Numbered from the stretch's first letter, positions 36,851 to 45,704 are shown. The stretch is DNA of 64,000 bases from JACVRW01 sp963728495 (GCA_963728495.1 CAVSKI010000007.1:620001-684000), one strand, 5' to 3'. Numbers and translations are program-made. Notes: generated by a model not told the origin, from the sequence alone.

Positions 36851-37325
36851 TCAGTCGTCGAAACCGTCGTCCGACCCCTTGCCGGAGCTGTCGTCGGAGC
36901 CGCTGTCGTCCGACCCCTTGCCGGAGTCTGTCGTCGGAGCCGCTGTCGTCGGAGCCGCCGCTGCCCGACCCTCCCGAATCGTCGCTGCCGCCGTCATCAT
37001 CTGCGGACGGGGATTCCTGGGGGACCTCGGTGGGGGGCGGGGAGGCCTGATCGGCCGCCGCGATCCGCTCCCGCCTCGCTTGACGACGCCTGGCCACCGC
37101 CTTGCGCCGACGCGCATCCGCGCGGCGCTGCGCAAGCGCGCGACGCGCCGCGACGCGTCTGCGCTCCGAGGCCGGCGGCGCCAGGGTGTCGCCGGCACTC
37201 AGCGGCTCGGCGGACAGCCCCACACTGTCACCCGAGATCGTATTGGCGAGCAGCCCGATGGCCACCGCCGCCACGAGGCCGGCGAGGGCGAGTGCCACCC
37301 CGGCCGCGAGTCTTCTCGGAGTCAT
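36851..37325 (-). CDS. Secreted/anchored protein with Ser/Asp-rich acidic tail, one frameshift
   Basis: ATG at 37,323-37,325. N-terminal signal-anchor MTPRRLAAGVALALAGLVAAVAI, then a highly basic Arg/Ala stretch (ARRALAQRRADARRRKAV), then a Ser/Asp/Gly tail made of units such as GSDDSGKGS. One extra base near 36,930 breaks the frame; when corrected the protein has 157 residues and ends SSGKGSDDGFDD at the TGA 36,851. No family recognised. It lies nine bases after the end of the histidine kinase gene. The acidic tail type recurs in the two genes on the other side of the kinase/regulator pair. Confidence 0.6.
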
Positions 37326-37334
37326 GGGGCGAGC

Positions 37335-38759
37335 CTAGCCGCGGCCGGGTAAAGCCTGTTCGAGTGGGGGATCAAGTTTTCGTAAAGGGCGGTACGCGGG
37401 CAGGACGAGCTCAGCCAGGGCTCCACCCTCGCGACGATTGGTGAGCCGTGCGTGACCGTTCCAGCGGGTGGCCAGTGCCTCCACGACACTCAACCCCAGG
37501 CCCGTGCCGGCGGCTCCCCCGCGACCGGCCTCGCCGCGATAGAAGCGTTCGAACAGACGCTCGTGCTCGTCGTCCCCGATGCCGGGCCCCTGGTCGGCGA
37601 TCCCGATGCGCACGCCGCCGCCCTCCTCGCGCCAGCCGATCGTCACCTCGGTGCCGGACGGCGAATAGTTGAGAGCGTTCTCCAGCAGGTTGTCGAGCAT
37701 GGCGGCCACGTCCTCGGTGGAGGCGGCCACCTCCGCCGGGTCACCCTCCTCCAGGCGCAGGCGGTGTCCGGTTCGCTCGGCCGGGCCTCGCCAGCGCGCG
37801 CAGGCCGCGGTGGTCGCCTCCCCAACGTCAACCGGTTGCGGAGCCGGTCGCTCGCGCTCACCCGCCAACGTGAGCAGCTCGGAGAGCAGCCTCGCGAGTC
37901 GCTCGGTCTCGCGCTCGGCGGCCGTCAACTCCCGCTCGACCTCGGGATCCCGGCTCTTCAGGGCAGCGGCCTCGAGACGAAGTCGCAGCCCGGTCAGCGG
38001 GGTACGCAGCTGGTGGGACGCGTTCGCCACGAACTCACGCTGTGCCCGCAGGGAACCACTGAGCCGGCCGGTCATCTCGTTGAAGGCCGATGCGACCTCC
38101 TGCTGCTCGGCCGATCCCTCGACCTCCGCTCGCGCGTCGAGATCGCCCCGCGTGACTCGTCGGGCGGCGCCGGCGAGGTTGCGCAGCGGCTTGGCCAGCG
38201 ACCCGGCCAGAAACCAGGCCACAGCGAGGCCGAGCAGTAGCGCCACCGCTCCGACCCCGACCAGGGCGATCACGTCGTTACGCACCTCGCTTCGCACGGC
38301 GTCGACTGCCTGAGTCACCCGCACCGCGCCGGCTCGCCGGCCCTCCACGACTATCGGGACGGCGGTGAAGAGCAGGTCCTTGTCGAGCGACTCGCTACGC
38401 CGCGTGCCCTGCGAAGGCCGGCCGGCGAGGGCGCGCGCAATCTCCGGACGGCTGGCGTAGGAGGCGTCCGAGTCCGAGCCCTGTGACGAGTCCGCGAGCA
38501 GCGTGCCCTCGTCGTCGACCACGATCACCCGCCCCCCGAGATCGCGCGCCGAGCGCTCGACCAGCGATTCGAGCTGATCGGGTTCGTCGAAGCGCCCGGA
38601 CGCTCCCGCGGACAGCAGCTGGGCCTGTCCCTGGGCCTCACTCTTGATCTCGGCGTCCACGCGGCGCGAGAGGTTCAGCGCCAGCGGCACCTCGAGCGCC
38701 ACGATCACGAGCACCAGCACATAGGCGAAGGCGAGAAGCAGCCGCGCCCGCAGGCTCAC
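37335..38759 (-). CDS. Sensor histidine kinase (two-component system)
   Basis: 474 residues. TM1 at ~7-28, a sensor domain of ~130 residues outside (LESLVERSARDLGGRVIVVDDEGTLL is a CHASE/PAS-like fold), TM2 at ~165-185 (VIALVGVGAVALLLGLAVAWFLAG), HAMP linker ~186-235, dimerisation box FVANASHQLRTPLTGLRLRLE (phospho-His), then catalytic ATPase motifs N (LDNLLENALNYSPSG), G1 (DQGPGIGDDEHERLFERFYRG) and G2 (AGTGLGLSVVEALA). It phosphorylates the OmpR-type regulator encoded in the overlapping gene upstream (ATGA at 38,756-38,759). Members of this group often sense envelope stress or cell-wall status. Confidence 0.95.
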   Translation of the reverse strand: MSLRARLLLAFAYVLVLVIVALEVPLALNLSRRVDAEIKSEAQGQAQLLSAGASGRFDEPDQLESLVERSARDLGGRVIVVDDEGTLLADSSQGSDSDASYASRPEIARALAGRPSQGTRRSESLDKDLLFTAVPIVVEGRRAGAVRVTQAVDAVRSEVRNDVIALVGVGAVALLLGLAVAWFLAGSLAKPLRNLAGAARRVTRGDLDARAEVEGSAEQQEVASAFNEMTGRLSGSLRAQREFVANASHQLRTPLTGLRLRLEAAALKSRDPEVERELTAAERETERLARLLSELLTLAGERERPAPQPVDVGEATTAACARWRGPAERTGHRLRLEEGDPAEVAASTEDVAAMLDNLLENALNYSPSGTEVTIGWREEGGGVRIGIADQGPGIGDDEHERLFERFYRGEAGRGGAAGTGLGLSVVEALATRWNGHARLTNRREGGALAELVLPAYRPLRKLDPPLEQALPGRG

Positions 38760-39481
38760 GTGGATTCCCGCGACTCGTCGGGTGCGTCAAAGCGGAAGCC
38801 GACGCCGCGAACGGTGTGGATGTAGCGGGGTGCCGCGGAATCGTCGCCGAGCTTGCGGCGCAGGCTCGAAATGTGGACGTCGAGCGTCTTGGTGGAACCG
38901 AACCAGTTCACATCCCACACCTCGTCGAGCAGGCGTTCGCGAGTGATCACGCTGCCCGCCTCACGCAGCAGTAGCTCGAGAAGCTCGAACTCCTTGCGGG
39001 TCAGCTCGAGTTCCTGGCCGTTGTGGGTCGCGCTGCGTCGACCGGGGTCGAGGGTGAGCGAGCCCGCCGCGAGCGGCTTGTCGCGCTCCGCGGCGGGTCT
39101 GTGTCCACCGGCGCTCCGGCGGAGAACCGCCCGGATCCGGGCCGCGACCTCACGGGCGCTGAAGGGCTTGACGATGTAGTCGTCGGCGCCCAGCTCCAGG
39201 CCGACGACGCGATCGGTCTCCTCGCCGCGTGCGGTGAGCATGATGATCGGCACCTCCGATTGCTCGCGCAGGCTGCGACACACGTCGTACCCCGAGCCGT
39301 CGGGCAGCATCACGTCCAACAGGACGAGATCGGGGAGGGCGCGCGCAGCAACCTGGAGCGCCTCCGCCGCCGTGTGGGCCACCTCCGTGGCGAAGCCCTC
39401 GCGCTGGAGGGCTTCGCTCAACGGCTCGGTGATGGAGGTCTCGTCCTCCACCATCAGCACGGTGCGTCTCCCGGCGGCCAT
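38756..39481 (-). CDS. OmpR/PhoB-type response regulator
   Basis: 241 residues. Receiver domain: VLMVEDETSITEPLSEAL, phospho-acceptor Asp in LPDLVLLDVMLPDGSGYDV, switch Thr/Ser in IIMLTARGEETDR and Lys in DDYIVKPFSAREV. C-terminal winged helix-turn-helix: LTRKEFELLELLLREAGSVITRE, DVHISSLRRKLGDDSAAPRYIHTVRGVGFRF. It binds DNA as a dimer upstream of target genes. The operon position suggests it controls its neighbours, perhaps including the acidic secreted proteins. Start ATG at 39,481. Confidence 0.96.
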   Translation of the reverse strand: MAAGRRTVLMVEDETSITEPLSEALQREGFATEVAHTAAEALQVAARALPDLVLLDVMLPDGSGYDVCRSLREQSEVPIIMLTARGEETDRVVGLELGADDYIVKPFSAREVAARIRAVLRRSAGGHRPAAERDKPLAAGSLTLDPGRRSATHNGQELELTRKEFELLELLLREAGSVITRERLLDEVWDVNWFGSTKTLDVHISSLRRKLGDDSAAPRYIHTVRGVGFRFDAPDESREST

Positions 39482-39524
39482 CGCCTAGATGCTAGGCGCG
39501 ACGTGGGCGACGCGAGACAGTTCG

Positions 39525-40043
39525 TCAGTCGTCGTCACCTCCGTGGCCGCTCGAGTCCTCGCCGCCGCCGCTGTGACCCGAGCCGCTGCTGTCGTCGTCG
39601 ATGTCGTCGATGTCGTCGCCGCCGTCATGACCGGAGCTGGAGCTGCCCGGCCCCGAGTTGTCGTCGCCGCCGTCATGACCGGAGCCGGAGCTGCCCGGCC
39701 CCGAGTTGTCCTCGCCGCGGTCATGATCGCGGTCATCGCCGCGGTCGTGATCCTCGGCCACCGTGCCGTTGCAGCGGGGGTCGCCCGCGTGTTCGGCCTC
39801 GTCGCACGGGCCGGAGATGTCATCGCCTTCGACGGTCTCCGTTCCGACACGCTGCGGGTTGTCCTCGGTCGTGGTGGTGCGCTCCGGCGTTGTCTGTGCC
39901 GGGGCGGAGTCGGTGGTCTCGGCGGTTTCGGTCGTGGCCGTCGTGCCGGCGGGGGCGGGCTCATCGCCCACCTGGGCCACCACCACGGCGGCCAGGATCC
40001 CGAACAGGGCAACGGCGAGGGCCAGTGTCAGTGTCTTGCGCAT
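39525..40043 (-). CDS. Secreted low-complexity acidic protein with Asp/Gly/His/Ser repeats
   Basis: 172 residues. Signal peptide MRKTLTLALAVALFGILAAVVVA, then a Thr/Glu-rich stretch (PAGTTATTETAETTDSAPAQ), one Cys pair (GPCDEAEHAGDPRCNG), and a tail of units like DNSGPGSSGSGHDGGD repeated twice (16 residues each) and then D/H/G-rich GGGEDSSGHGGDDD. Such Asp/His-rich tails can bind divalent metals. Preceded by a good ribosome site (AGGGAGGC). It lies between the response regulator and the DUF5666-like gene on the same strand, so may be controlled by that regulator. No known family. Confidence 0.65.
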   Translation of the reverse strand: MRKTLTLALAVALFGILAAVVVAQVGDEPAPAGTTATTETAETTDSAPAQTTPERTTTTEDNPQRVGTETVEGDDISGPCDEAEHAGDPRCNGTVAEDHDRGDDRDHDRGEDNSGPGSSGSGHDGGDDNSGPGSSSSGHDGGDDIDDIDDDSSGSGHSGGGEDSSGHGGDDD

Positions 40044-40061
40044 GCTGTGCCTCCCTCTCGA

Positions 40062-40454
40062 CTAGTTGTCGTCGCCGCTCGGGTTGTCGTCGCCGCTCGG
40101 GTCGTCGTCGCCGCCGTGCTCGCCGCCACCGCCGGAGCGCTCGACCTCCACGGCGATCCAGCGACCATCGCGCCGGCGGACGGTCGACTCGATGTTCGTG
40201 GCTCCGACCTTCAGCCCGGCAAAGCCGGCGATGCGCTCGAAGCGGGTGTTGCGAGTCACGCGGATGCGCACCGTGCCGCGCTCGCTATCGCGAAGCCGGA
40301 ACGTGCGCGCCGCGCCGTTCTTGGACACCACCGTGCCTTCGAACTCCCGGAGCGCCGCGGACCCGGCGGTGGGCGCCGCGCCGGCGGGGACGCTGGACGC
40401 GGCGACGGCGGTAACCGCGACCAGTGCGGTTGTGACGATGAACTTGCGTTTCAT
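40062..40454 (-). CDS. Secreted DUF5666-like protein with acidic repeat tail
   Basis: 130 residues. Signal peptide MKRKFIVTTALVAVTAVAASSVPAGA. The middle ~70 residues (REFEGTVVSKNGAARTFRLRD, GTVRIRVTRNTRFERI, GRWIAVEVERSG) resemble DUF5666, a small extracellular OB/beta domain. The tail carries three near-identical SGDDNP-like units from an 18-bp DNA repeat (40,063-40,110). The ATG is preceded by a canonical ribosome-binding site (GGAGGT, six bases away). It is the first gene of the run that continues with the acidic protein, response regulator and kinase. Confidence 0.65.
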   Translation of the reverse strand: MKRKFIVTTALVAVTAVAASSVPAGAAPTAGSAALREFEGTVVSKNGAARTFRLRDSERGTVRIRVTRNTRFERIAGFAGLKVGATNIESTVRRRDGRWIAVEVERSGGGGEHGGDDDPSGDDNPSGDDN

Positions 40455-40614
40455 TACTTGACCTCCAGTTGGATTTGACTGTGTGGCCAGTCTCGCCCCC
40501 GGCCGTCAAGCAGACGCCCAGGTTCAGGCAAAGCCTTCGTAAAGCCGAATCGGTCCGGGATCTGCCTCAAGATTGAGTGGGTGAGCCCGATTCATGGGGC
40601 GAGGATCGATTGAG

Positions 40615-40827
40615 ATGACCCAGCGAGAACAGCTCGAGACCGAGCTGGCCGGCGCCACCGCCGAGCTCAGGGCCCATATGGCCACCTGGGAGTACGCCTT
40701 TTCGATGGCCGGCGGCTGCCAAGGGGGACGAGACCATCCCCTGCATTGGGTGACCCAGTCTCGGACCGAGGCTCTCAACACTCGGTGCCGCAACCTGCGC
40801 GCCCGCCTGCTCGAACACAAGCTCTGA
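40615..40827 (+). CDS. Small hypothetical protein
   Basis: 70 residues from the ATG at 40,615 (an alternative ATG seven codons upstream at 40,594). Helical, charged: REQLETELAGATAELRAHMATW, then GGRDHPLHWVTQSRTEALNTRCRNLRARLLEHK. It has the look of a coiled coil with a Trp/His-rich middle. No family recognised. It lies divergently from the DUF5666-like gene and upstream of the formaldehyde dehydrogenase on the same strand, ~85 bases apart. Confidence 0.5.
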   Translation: MTQREQLETELAGATAELRAHMATWEYAFSMAGGCQGGRDHPLHWVTQSRTEALNTRCRNLRARLLEHKL

Positions 40828-40913
40828 GCTCGCGCTCCCGGTCAAAAAAACGTTAGGGCCGCTTCGCTCCGGGCAACGTCTAAGTGACGCTTTTCACGGA
40901 AGAGGAGACAGAC

Positions 40914-42131
40914 ATGGCGGAGAACCGCGGAGTTGCCTACATGGGCACCGGCAAGGTGGAGGTCCAAGACATCGACTTCCCCACCTTCGAGCTTCAGGAC
41001 GGACCGGGTGTCAACCCGGACAACGTGGGCCGTGCGCTTCCACACGCAGCGATCCTCAGGGTCGTGTCCACCAACATCTGTGGCTCCGACCAGCACATGG
41101 TCCGCGGTCGTACCACCGCTCCAGAAGGCCTGATTCTCGGGCACGAGATCACCGGCGAGGTGATCGAGACCGGCCGGGACGTCGAGTTCATCAAGGAGGG
41201 CGACCTCTGCTCGGTGCCCTTCAACATCGCGTGCGGTCGTTGTGAACGGTGCAAGACCGGCGACACCGGCGTATGCCTGAACGTCAACCCCGACCGGCCC
41301 GGCTCCGCCTACGGGTACGTCGACATGGGCGGCTGGGTGGGCGGCCAGGCGGAGTACGCGCTGGTGCCCTACGCGGACTGGAATCTCTTGAAGTTCGCGG
41401 ACAAGGAACAGGCGATGGAGAAGATCGTCGACCTGACCATGCTGTCGGACATCTTCCCGACCGGTTTCCACGGAGCGAAGACGGCGGGAATCGGCCCGGG
41501 CGACACCGCCTACATCGCTGGTGCCGGGCCCGTGGGCTTGGCCGCGGCGCATTCCGCCCAGCTGCTGGGCGCCTCGGTGGTGATCGTGGGCGACCTGATC
41601 CCCGAGCGCCTCGAGCAGGCCCGCTCATTCGGTTGCGAGACGATCGACGTGTCGAAGGGCGACCCGCGCGATCAGATCGAGGAGCTGCTGGGCGTGCCGG
41701 AGGTCGACGGCGCCGTCGACGCGGTGGGCTTCGAGGCCCGCGGTCACGGTGACGGTTCGGGCGAAGAGGCTCCCGCGACCGTCCTGAACTCCGTTATGGA
41801 CATCACCCGGGCGGCCGGCAAGCTCGGCATCCCCGGCCTGTACGTGACGGGCGACCCCGGCGCCGTCGACGACGCCGCCAAGGAGGGCTCGCTCTCGATC
41901 CGGATCGGACTCGGCTGGGCGAAGTCGCAGTCGTTCACCACCGGACAGTGCCCGGTGATGCGCTACCACCGCGGATTGATGGAGATGATCCTGCACGACA
42001 AGGCCCAGATCGCCAAGGCCGTGAACGCCACGGTGATCACGCTCGACGAGGCACCGGAGGGCTACCAGGACTTCGACAAGGGAGCGGCCAAGAAGTACGT
42101 GCTCAACCCGCACGGTTTGATCGCCGCCTGA
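40914..42131 (+). CDS. fdhA: Glutathione-independent formaldehyde dehydrogenase
   Basis: 405 residues. Zinc-type alcohol dehydrogenase: catalytic zinc Cys in STNICGSDQHMVRGR, His in ILGHEITGEV, structural-zinc cysteines in CGRCERCKTGDTGVC, and the dinucleotide fold AYIAGAGPVGLAAAHSAQLLG with an acidic strand-2 end (VIVGDLIPERLEQA). The Trp/Gly-rich SAYGYVDMGGWVGGQAEYALVP and the long C-terminal part (TTGQCPVMRYHRGLMEMIL) are typical of the PFDH group, which oxidises formaldehyde with bound NAD+. Start chosen at the ATG 40,914, preceded by GAGGAG at a proper distance. Confidence 0.93.
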   Translation: MAENRGVAYMGTGKVEVQDIDFPTFELQDGPGVNPDNVGRALPHAAILRVVSTNICGSDQHMVRGRTTAPEGLILGHEITGEVIETGRDVEFIKEGDLCSVPFNIACGRCERCKTGDTGVCLNVNPDRPGSAYGYVDMGGWVGGQAEYALVPYADWNLLKFADKEQAMEKIVDLTMLSDIFPTGFHGAKTAGIGPGDTAYIAGAGPVGLAAAHSAQLLGASVVIVGDLIPERLEQARSFGCETIDVSKGDPRDQIEELLGVPEVDGAVDAVGFEARGHGDGSGEEAPATVLNSVMDITRAAGKLGIPGLYVTGDPGAVDDAAKEGSLSIRIGLGWAKSQSFTTGQCPVMRYHRGLMEMILHDKAQIAKAVNATVITLDEAPEGYQDFDKGAAKKYVLNPHGLIAA

Positions 42132-42168
42132 CCCGGCGGCCACCGCTGGGACCGGCTCGAGCCGCGGC

Positions 42169-43803
42169 TTACTGGGAGGAGGCCGCCGGCTCGAGCCGCT
42201 CCAGGCGGCCTTCCTCGAGCCGGCTGCGCAGCACCTTCTTGTCGAACTTGCCGACGCTCGTCTTCGGGACCTCGTCCACGATGGCCAGCTCGTCGGGGAG
42301 CCACCATTTCGCCACCCGCTCCGAGAGGTGCTCGCGTAGCTCCTCGAGGGTGATCTCAGCGTCCTCCTCGGGCACCACGCAGGCGAGCGGGCGCTCACCC
42401 CAGCGTTCGTGCGGCACGGCGATCACCGCGGCCTCCTGCACCGCTGGGTGGGCCATGATCTCGACCTCCAGCTCGACCGACGAGATCCACTCTCCGCCCG
42501 ACTTGATCACGTCCTTGGCGCGGTCACTGATCATGATGTAGCCGCGCTCGTCGATCGCCGCGATGTCTCCCGTGCGCAGCCAGCCGGCGTTGAATTTCGC
42601 CTCGCTCTCGTCGTCGCGGAAGTACTGGCGAGCGACCCACGGCCCGCGCGCCTCGAGCTCGCCGGTGGACTGGCCGTCCCACGGCACCTCGTTGCCGTCG
42701 TCGTCGACGATGCGGACCTCGACCAGCGGCGAGGGGCGCCCCGCTGTGGCCCGGTAGCGCCAGTGCTCGTCGCCCTCGGCGTCTCCCGGCGGGCGGGCCA
42801 CGGAGCCGAGCGGGCTCGTCTCCGTCATGCCCCAGGCCTGGACGATGCGAAGTCCGTGACTCTGCTCGAGCTCCTGCATCAGAGCGAGCGGCACGGCCGA
42901 GCCTCCGGAGATCACGAGCCGCATGGCGGACAGGTCCGGCTGGTGCTCGTCGGCGTAGCGCAACAGGTCCATCCAGATGGTTGGCACCGCCGCCGAGAAC
43001 GTCACACGCTCCTCCGTGATGAGCGTGCAGAGCGCCTCGGCGCTCAGATCCGAGCCGGGCATGACCAGGTCCGCGCCGGTGGCCGCGGAGCCGTAGGGAA
43101 TGCCCCAGGCGTTGGCGTGAAACATCGGCACCACGGGCATCACGCGATCGTCGGCGCGCAGGGCCATCGAGTCGGCCATGCACTGGCCCAGGGCGTGCAG
43201 CAGCTTCGAGCGGTGGGAGTACAGGACCCCCTTCGGGTTCCCCGTGGTGCCGCTGGTGTAGCAGAGGCCGGCGGCCTGGCGGTCGTCGAGCTCGGGGTAG
43301 TCGAAGCCCTCGCTCTGCGCGGCGAGCAGGTCCTCGTAGCTCAGCGCGTTGGGGAGCGAGCCGGTGTCCGCGTCGCCGACGACGAGGTAGTGCTCGACCG
43401 TCTCGAAGGTCGGGGCCAGCTCCGCGAGCACGGGCACGAGCGAGCCGTCCACCACGATCACGCGGTCCTCGGCGTGGTTGACGATGTAGGTGAGCTGCTC
43501 GGCGAATAGGCGCACGTTCAGTGTGTGCAGAACGGCGCCCATGCAGGGGACGGCCAGGTAGGCCTCGAGGTGCTCGCGCGAGTTCCACATGAAGGTGGCC
43601 ACCCGGTCACCGGGACCGACGCCCAGGTCCGCCAGCGCGGAGGCCAGGCGGTCGGCGCGCTCCACCACCTCGCCGTAGTTCGCGCGGCTGCGCTCGCCGT
43701 CGCGGACGCTGACGATCTCGCTGTCGCCGTAGAGCCTGCACATACGGTCGCGCACGTGCTGCAGCGTGAGCGGGAAGTCGTGCTGCATCAGCCCCTCGAG
43801 CAT
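42169..43803 (-). CDS. Long-chain fatty-acid-CoA ligase (AMP-forming)
   Basis: 544 residues. ANL-superfamily adenylate former: P-loop YTSGTTGNPKGVLYSHRS near 185, AWGMTETSPLGSVA motif, LRTGDIAAIDERGYIMISDR hinge region, and the C-terminal catalytic lysine in PKTSVGKFDKKVLRSRL. It activates fatty acids to acyl-adenylate and then acyl-CoA. The gene stands alone and its 3' end faces fdhA with 37 bases between, where two copies of a GGCTCGAGCC palindrome lie (one in the gap, one inside this gene). Confidence 0.93.
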   Translation of the reverse strand: MLEGLMQHDFPLTLQHVRDRMCRLYGDSEIVSVRDGERSRANYGEVVERADRLASALADLGVGPGDRVATFMWNSREHLEAYLAVPCMGAVLHTLNVRLFAEQLTYIVNHAEDRVIVVDGSLVPVLAELAPTFETVEHYLVVGDADTGSLPNALSYEDLLAAQSEGFDYPELDDRQAAGLCYTSGTTGNPKGVLYSHRSKLLHALGQCMADSMALRADDRVMPVVPMFHANAWGIPYGSAATGADLVMPGSDLSAEALCTLITEERVTFSAAVPTIWMDLLRYADEHQPDLSAMRLVISGGSAVPLALMQELEQSHGLRIVQAWGMTETSPLGSVARPPGDAEGDEHWRYRATAGRPSPLVEVRIVDDDGNEVPWDGQSTGELEARGPWVARQYFRDDESEAKFNAGWLRTGDIAAIDERGYIMISDRAKDVIKSGGEWISSVELEVEIMAHPAVQEAAVIAVPHERWGERPLACVVPEEDAEITLEELREHLSERVAKWWLPDELAIVDEVPKTSVGKFDKKVLRSRLEEGRLERLEPAASSQ

Positions 43804-44139
43804 CTGGCCCTCCTCGGGTTCGGTGGGGTCGCAGTCTTAGCACTCCGGGCGATGATGCACTGACCGTGGCGGCGCCTGGTAGCTGACGCATCCATTGGGT
43901 GCGGAATCGCCACGAGGGCGACTCGCGCCTGGGTCGCGCGCACGACACAGCCAACATCGCCCGTCCGCCTCCGTTCGGCTGGTTCAAGCCCCAGGCAGCG
44001 GATGTCGATAGACCTTGGACAACCGAACTGCCGCGGGAGTATCGAGCTAGGGCCACGTTTGTAGGCCGCCCTGGCCGGAAGTTCCCACAAGACAGCCGTT
44101 TGCAGCCCTCGGAGAGTCTCCACCTGAAGGGTTTCGCTG
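43804..44139 (+). other. 336-bp divergent intergenic region
   Basis: Between the acyl-CoA ligase start and the ice-binding-like protein start. It must carry both promoters. No convincing -35/-10 pair, riboswitch or open frame was found on either strand. The last 30 bases have no strong ribosome site for the ATG at 44,140. Confidence 0.4.
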
Positions 44140-45694
44140 ATGTCTGTTTTCCTGTTCTCGTCCCGTCGTTCTTGTCTTGCCCTGCGGACCCGGGCGGCCG
44201 GCGCTCTCACCGCCTCGCTGTCTGCATTGCTGCTGGCGTTGATCTTCGCCGCCTCGGCCCTGGCGGCCGAGCCCGTGGACATGGGCGACGCCCACGACTT
44301 CTCGGTGCTGGGCAACGCGGTTACGAGCACCGGCCCCACGGCGATGTCCGACAACCTGGGCGCTTCGACGCTGACCGGCACCCCGATTGTGCTCGGACAG
44401 ACGTACCTCGGCAGCGCGGCCGACGCGGCCAAGGCCGACATGAACGATGCGTTCGCAGAGGCGATGATGCCTAATAGCACCGGCGCGCTGGTTGCCGACC
44501 CCAGCGGGCTGACACTGGGACCGGGTGTATACAGCGCGTCGGCAGCGGTCGCCCTCCCGGCGAGCGGCATATTGACGCTCAGCGGTGACTCCGACGACGT
44601 TTTCATCTTCCAGCTTGGCGCGGCGCTCACGCTGGGCGCCAGCGCGGAGGTAAGGATGGCGGGCGGGGCCGATGCCTGCAACGTGTTCTGGGCGGTCACC
44701 GGCGCGACCAACGTCGGCGCGAACGCGAAGTTCGCCGGCACCGTGTTGGGCTTTGGCGCCGTCGGCGTGGGGGCGAGCGCGCGTGTGGATGGACGCGTGA
44801 TGGCCAACAACGCCATCACCCTGGACGCAAACGCCATTCGCACGGCGTGCTCGGACACGATAGTCGTGCCCGGTCCGATCGGTCCGCCCGGTCCGGCCGG
44901 TCCGGCCGGTGCCGACGGTCCTGCCGGACCTGCCGGTCTCACTGGTCCTGCCGGACCTGCCGGTCTCACTGGTCCTGCCGGACCTGCCGGTCTCACTGGT
45001 CCTGCCGGCCTGCCGGCGCTGACGGCGCTGACGGCGACGACGGCCTCATCGGTCTCACCGGCCTTACCGGCCTCATGGGCGCCACCGGCCTGACCGGAGC
45101 CAACGGCGTAACCGGCCCGACCGGCGCCACCGGCCCTGACGGCAACGACGGCGCCACCGGCAGGCTGCCGGCGCCACCGGCACTGCCGGCGACGACGGCG
45201 ACGACGGCGACGACGGCCTCATCGGTCTCACCGGCCTTACCGGCCTCATGGGCGCCACCGGCCTGAACGGAGCCGACGGCCGCATGGGCCCGGCCGGTCC
45301 CGCGGGCCCTGCCGGCGTCTCTCCGGTAGCCGATACGACGACGCTGTGCGTGACCAATAGGGCCGGCCGCCTCAAGGTCCGCCCAGGTGGATTGGTCAGG
45401 TGGACGATCGTCGTGAAGAACTGTGGCGACCGCGCCGCTTCCGGGGTCTCGGTCACCGATCACCTGCGCAAGGGCGCTAGCGTCAAGACCCGTGGCGGCG
45501 CCACCCTGGTCCGCCGTAGCCTGAAATGGAAGACAGGCACCCTCGCGCCCGGCGCGCGCAAGACCTACAGGATCACCACCCGGTTCAGCCCGAACGCCCG
45601 GACCGGTAGGTACATCAACCGGGCCACGGCCGACGGCGACAACACCCAACCCAGCACCGGGCAGGGCTCGACCACCGTCAAGTCCGGGTTCTAG
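44140..45694 (+). CDS. Secreted ice-binding-like (DUF3494) + collagen-like + DUF11 protein, two frameshifts
   Basis: Signal peptide to ~42 (LTASLSALLLALIFAASALA). Residues ~43-242 form a DUF3494/ice-binding-like domain: FSVLGNAVTSTGPTAMSDNLG, TLGPGVYSASAAVALPASG, DDVFIFQLGAALTLG, ACNVFWAVTGATNVGA and GRVMANNAITLDANAI. Collagen-like G-x-y triplets follow (GPIGPPGPAGPAG and repeats). The last ~120 residues are a DUF11-type beta domain (LCVTNRAGRLKVRPGGLVRW, TYRITTRFSPNA). Frame changes by single-base loss near 45,009 and again near 45,170 are required to join the parts. After correction ~518 residues. The literal frame instead ends at ~45,093. Confidence 0.75.
44917..44997 (+). repeat. Three tandem 27-bp repeats encoding collagen-like triplets
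   Basis: Unit GGTCCTGCCGGACCTGCCGG plus TCTCACT occurs three times head to tail with no mismatch, followed by a partial fourth copy. Each unit encodes nine residues (GPAGPAGLT), so a change in copy number keeps the frame. The first frame loss in the gene lies immediately after this tract. Confidence 0.9.
45033..45093 (+). repeat. 61-bp direct repeat, copy A
   Basis: Starts GGCGACGACGGCCTCATC and ends GGCCTGA. An identical 61-bp block begins at 45,206. The spacing is 173 bp, one short of a multiple of three, which matches a single-base loss between the copies. Confidence 0.9.
45206..45266 (+). repeat. 61-bp direct repeat, copy B
   Basis: Identical to the block at 45,033-45,093. Recombination between the copies would delete 173 bp of the collagen-like region and alter the reading frame of everything downstream. 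Confidence 0.9.
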
Positions 45695-45704
45695 TCACGC
45701 AGCC

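Noticed and set aside
43804..44139. Riboswitch upstream of the ice-binding-like gene
   Set aside because: Sequence was compared by eye with c-di-GMP (GEMM), ydaO and ykkC consensus; no convincing match was found.
44917..45266. Possible CRISPR array from short repeats
   Set aside because: The repeats are in-frame codons of a collagen-like protein, abut without unique spacers, and no cas genes are nearby.
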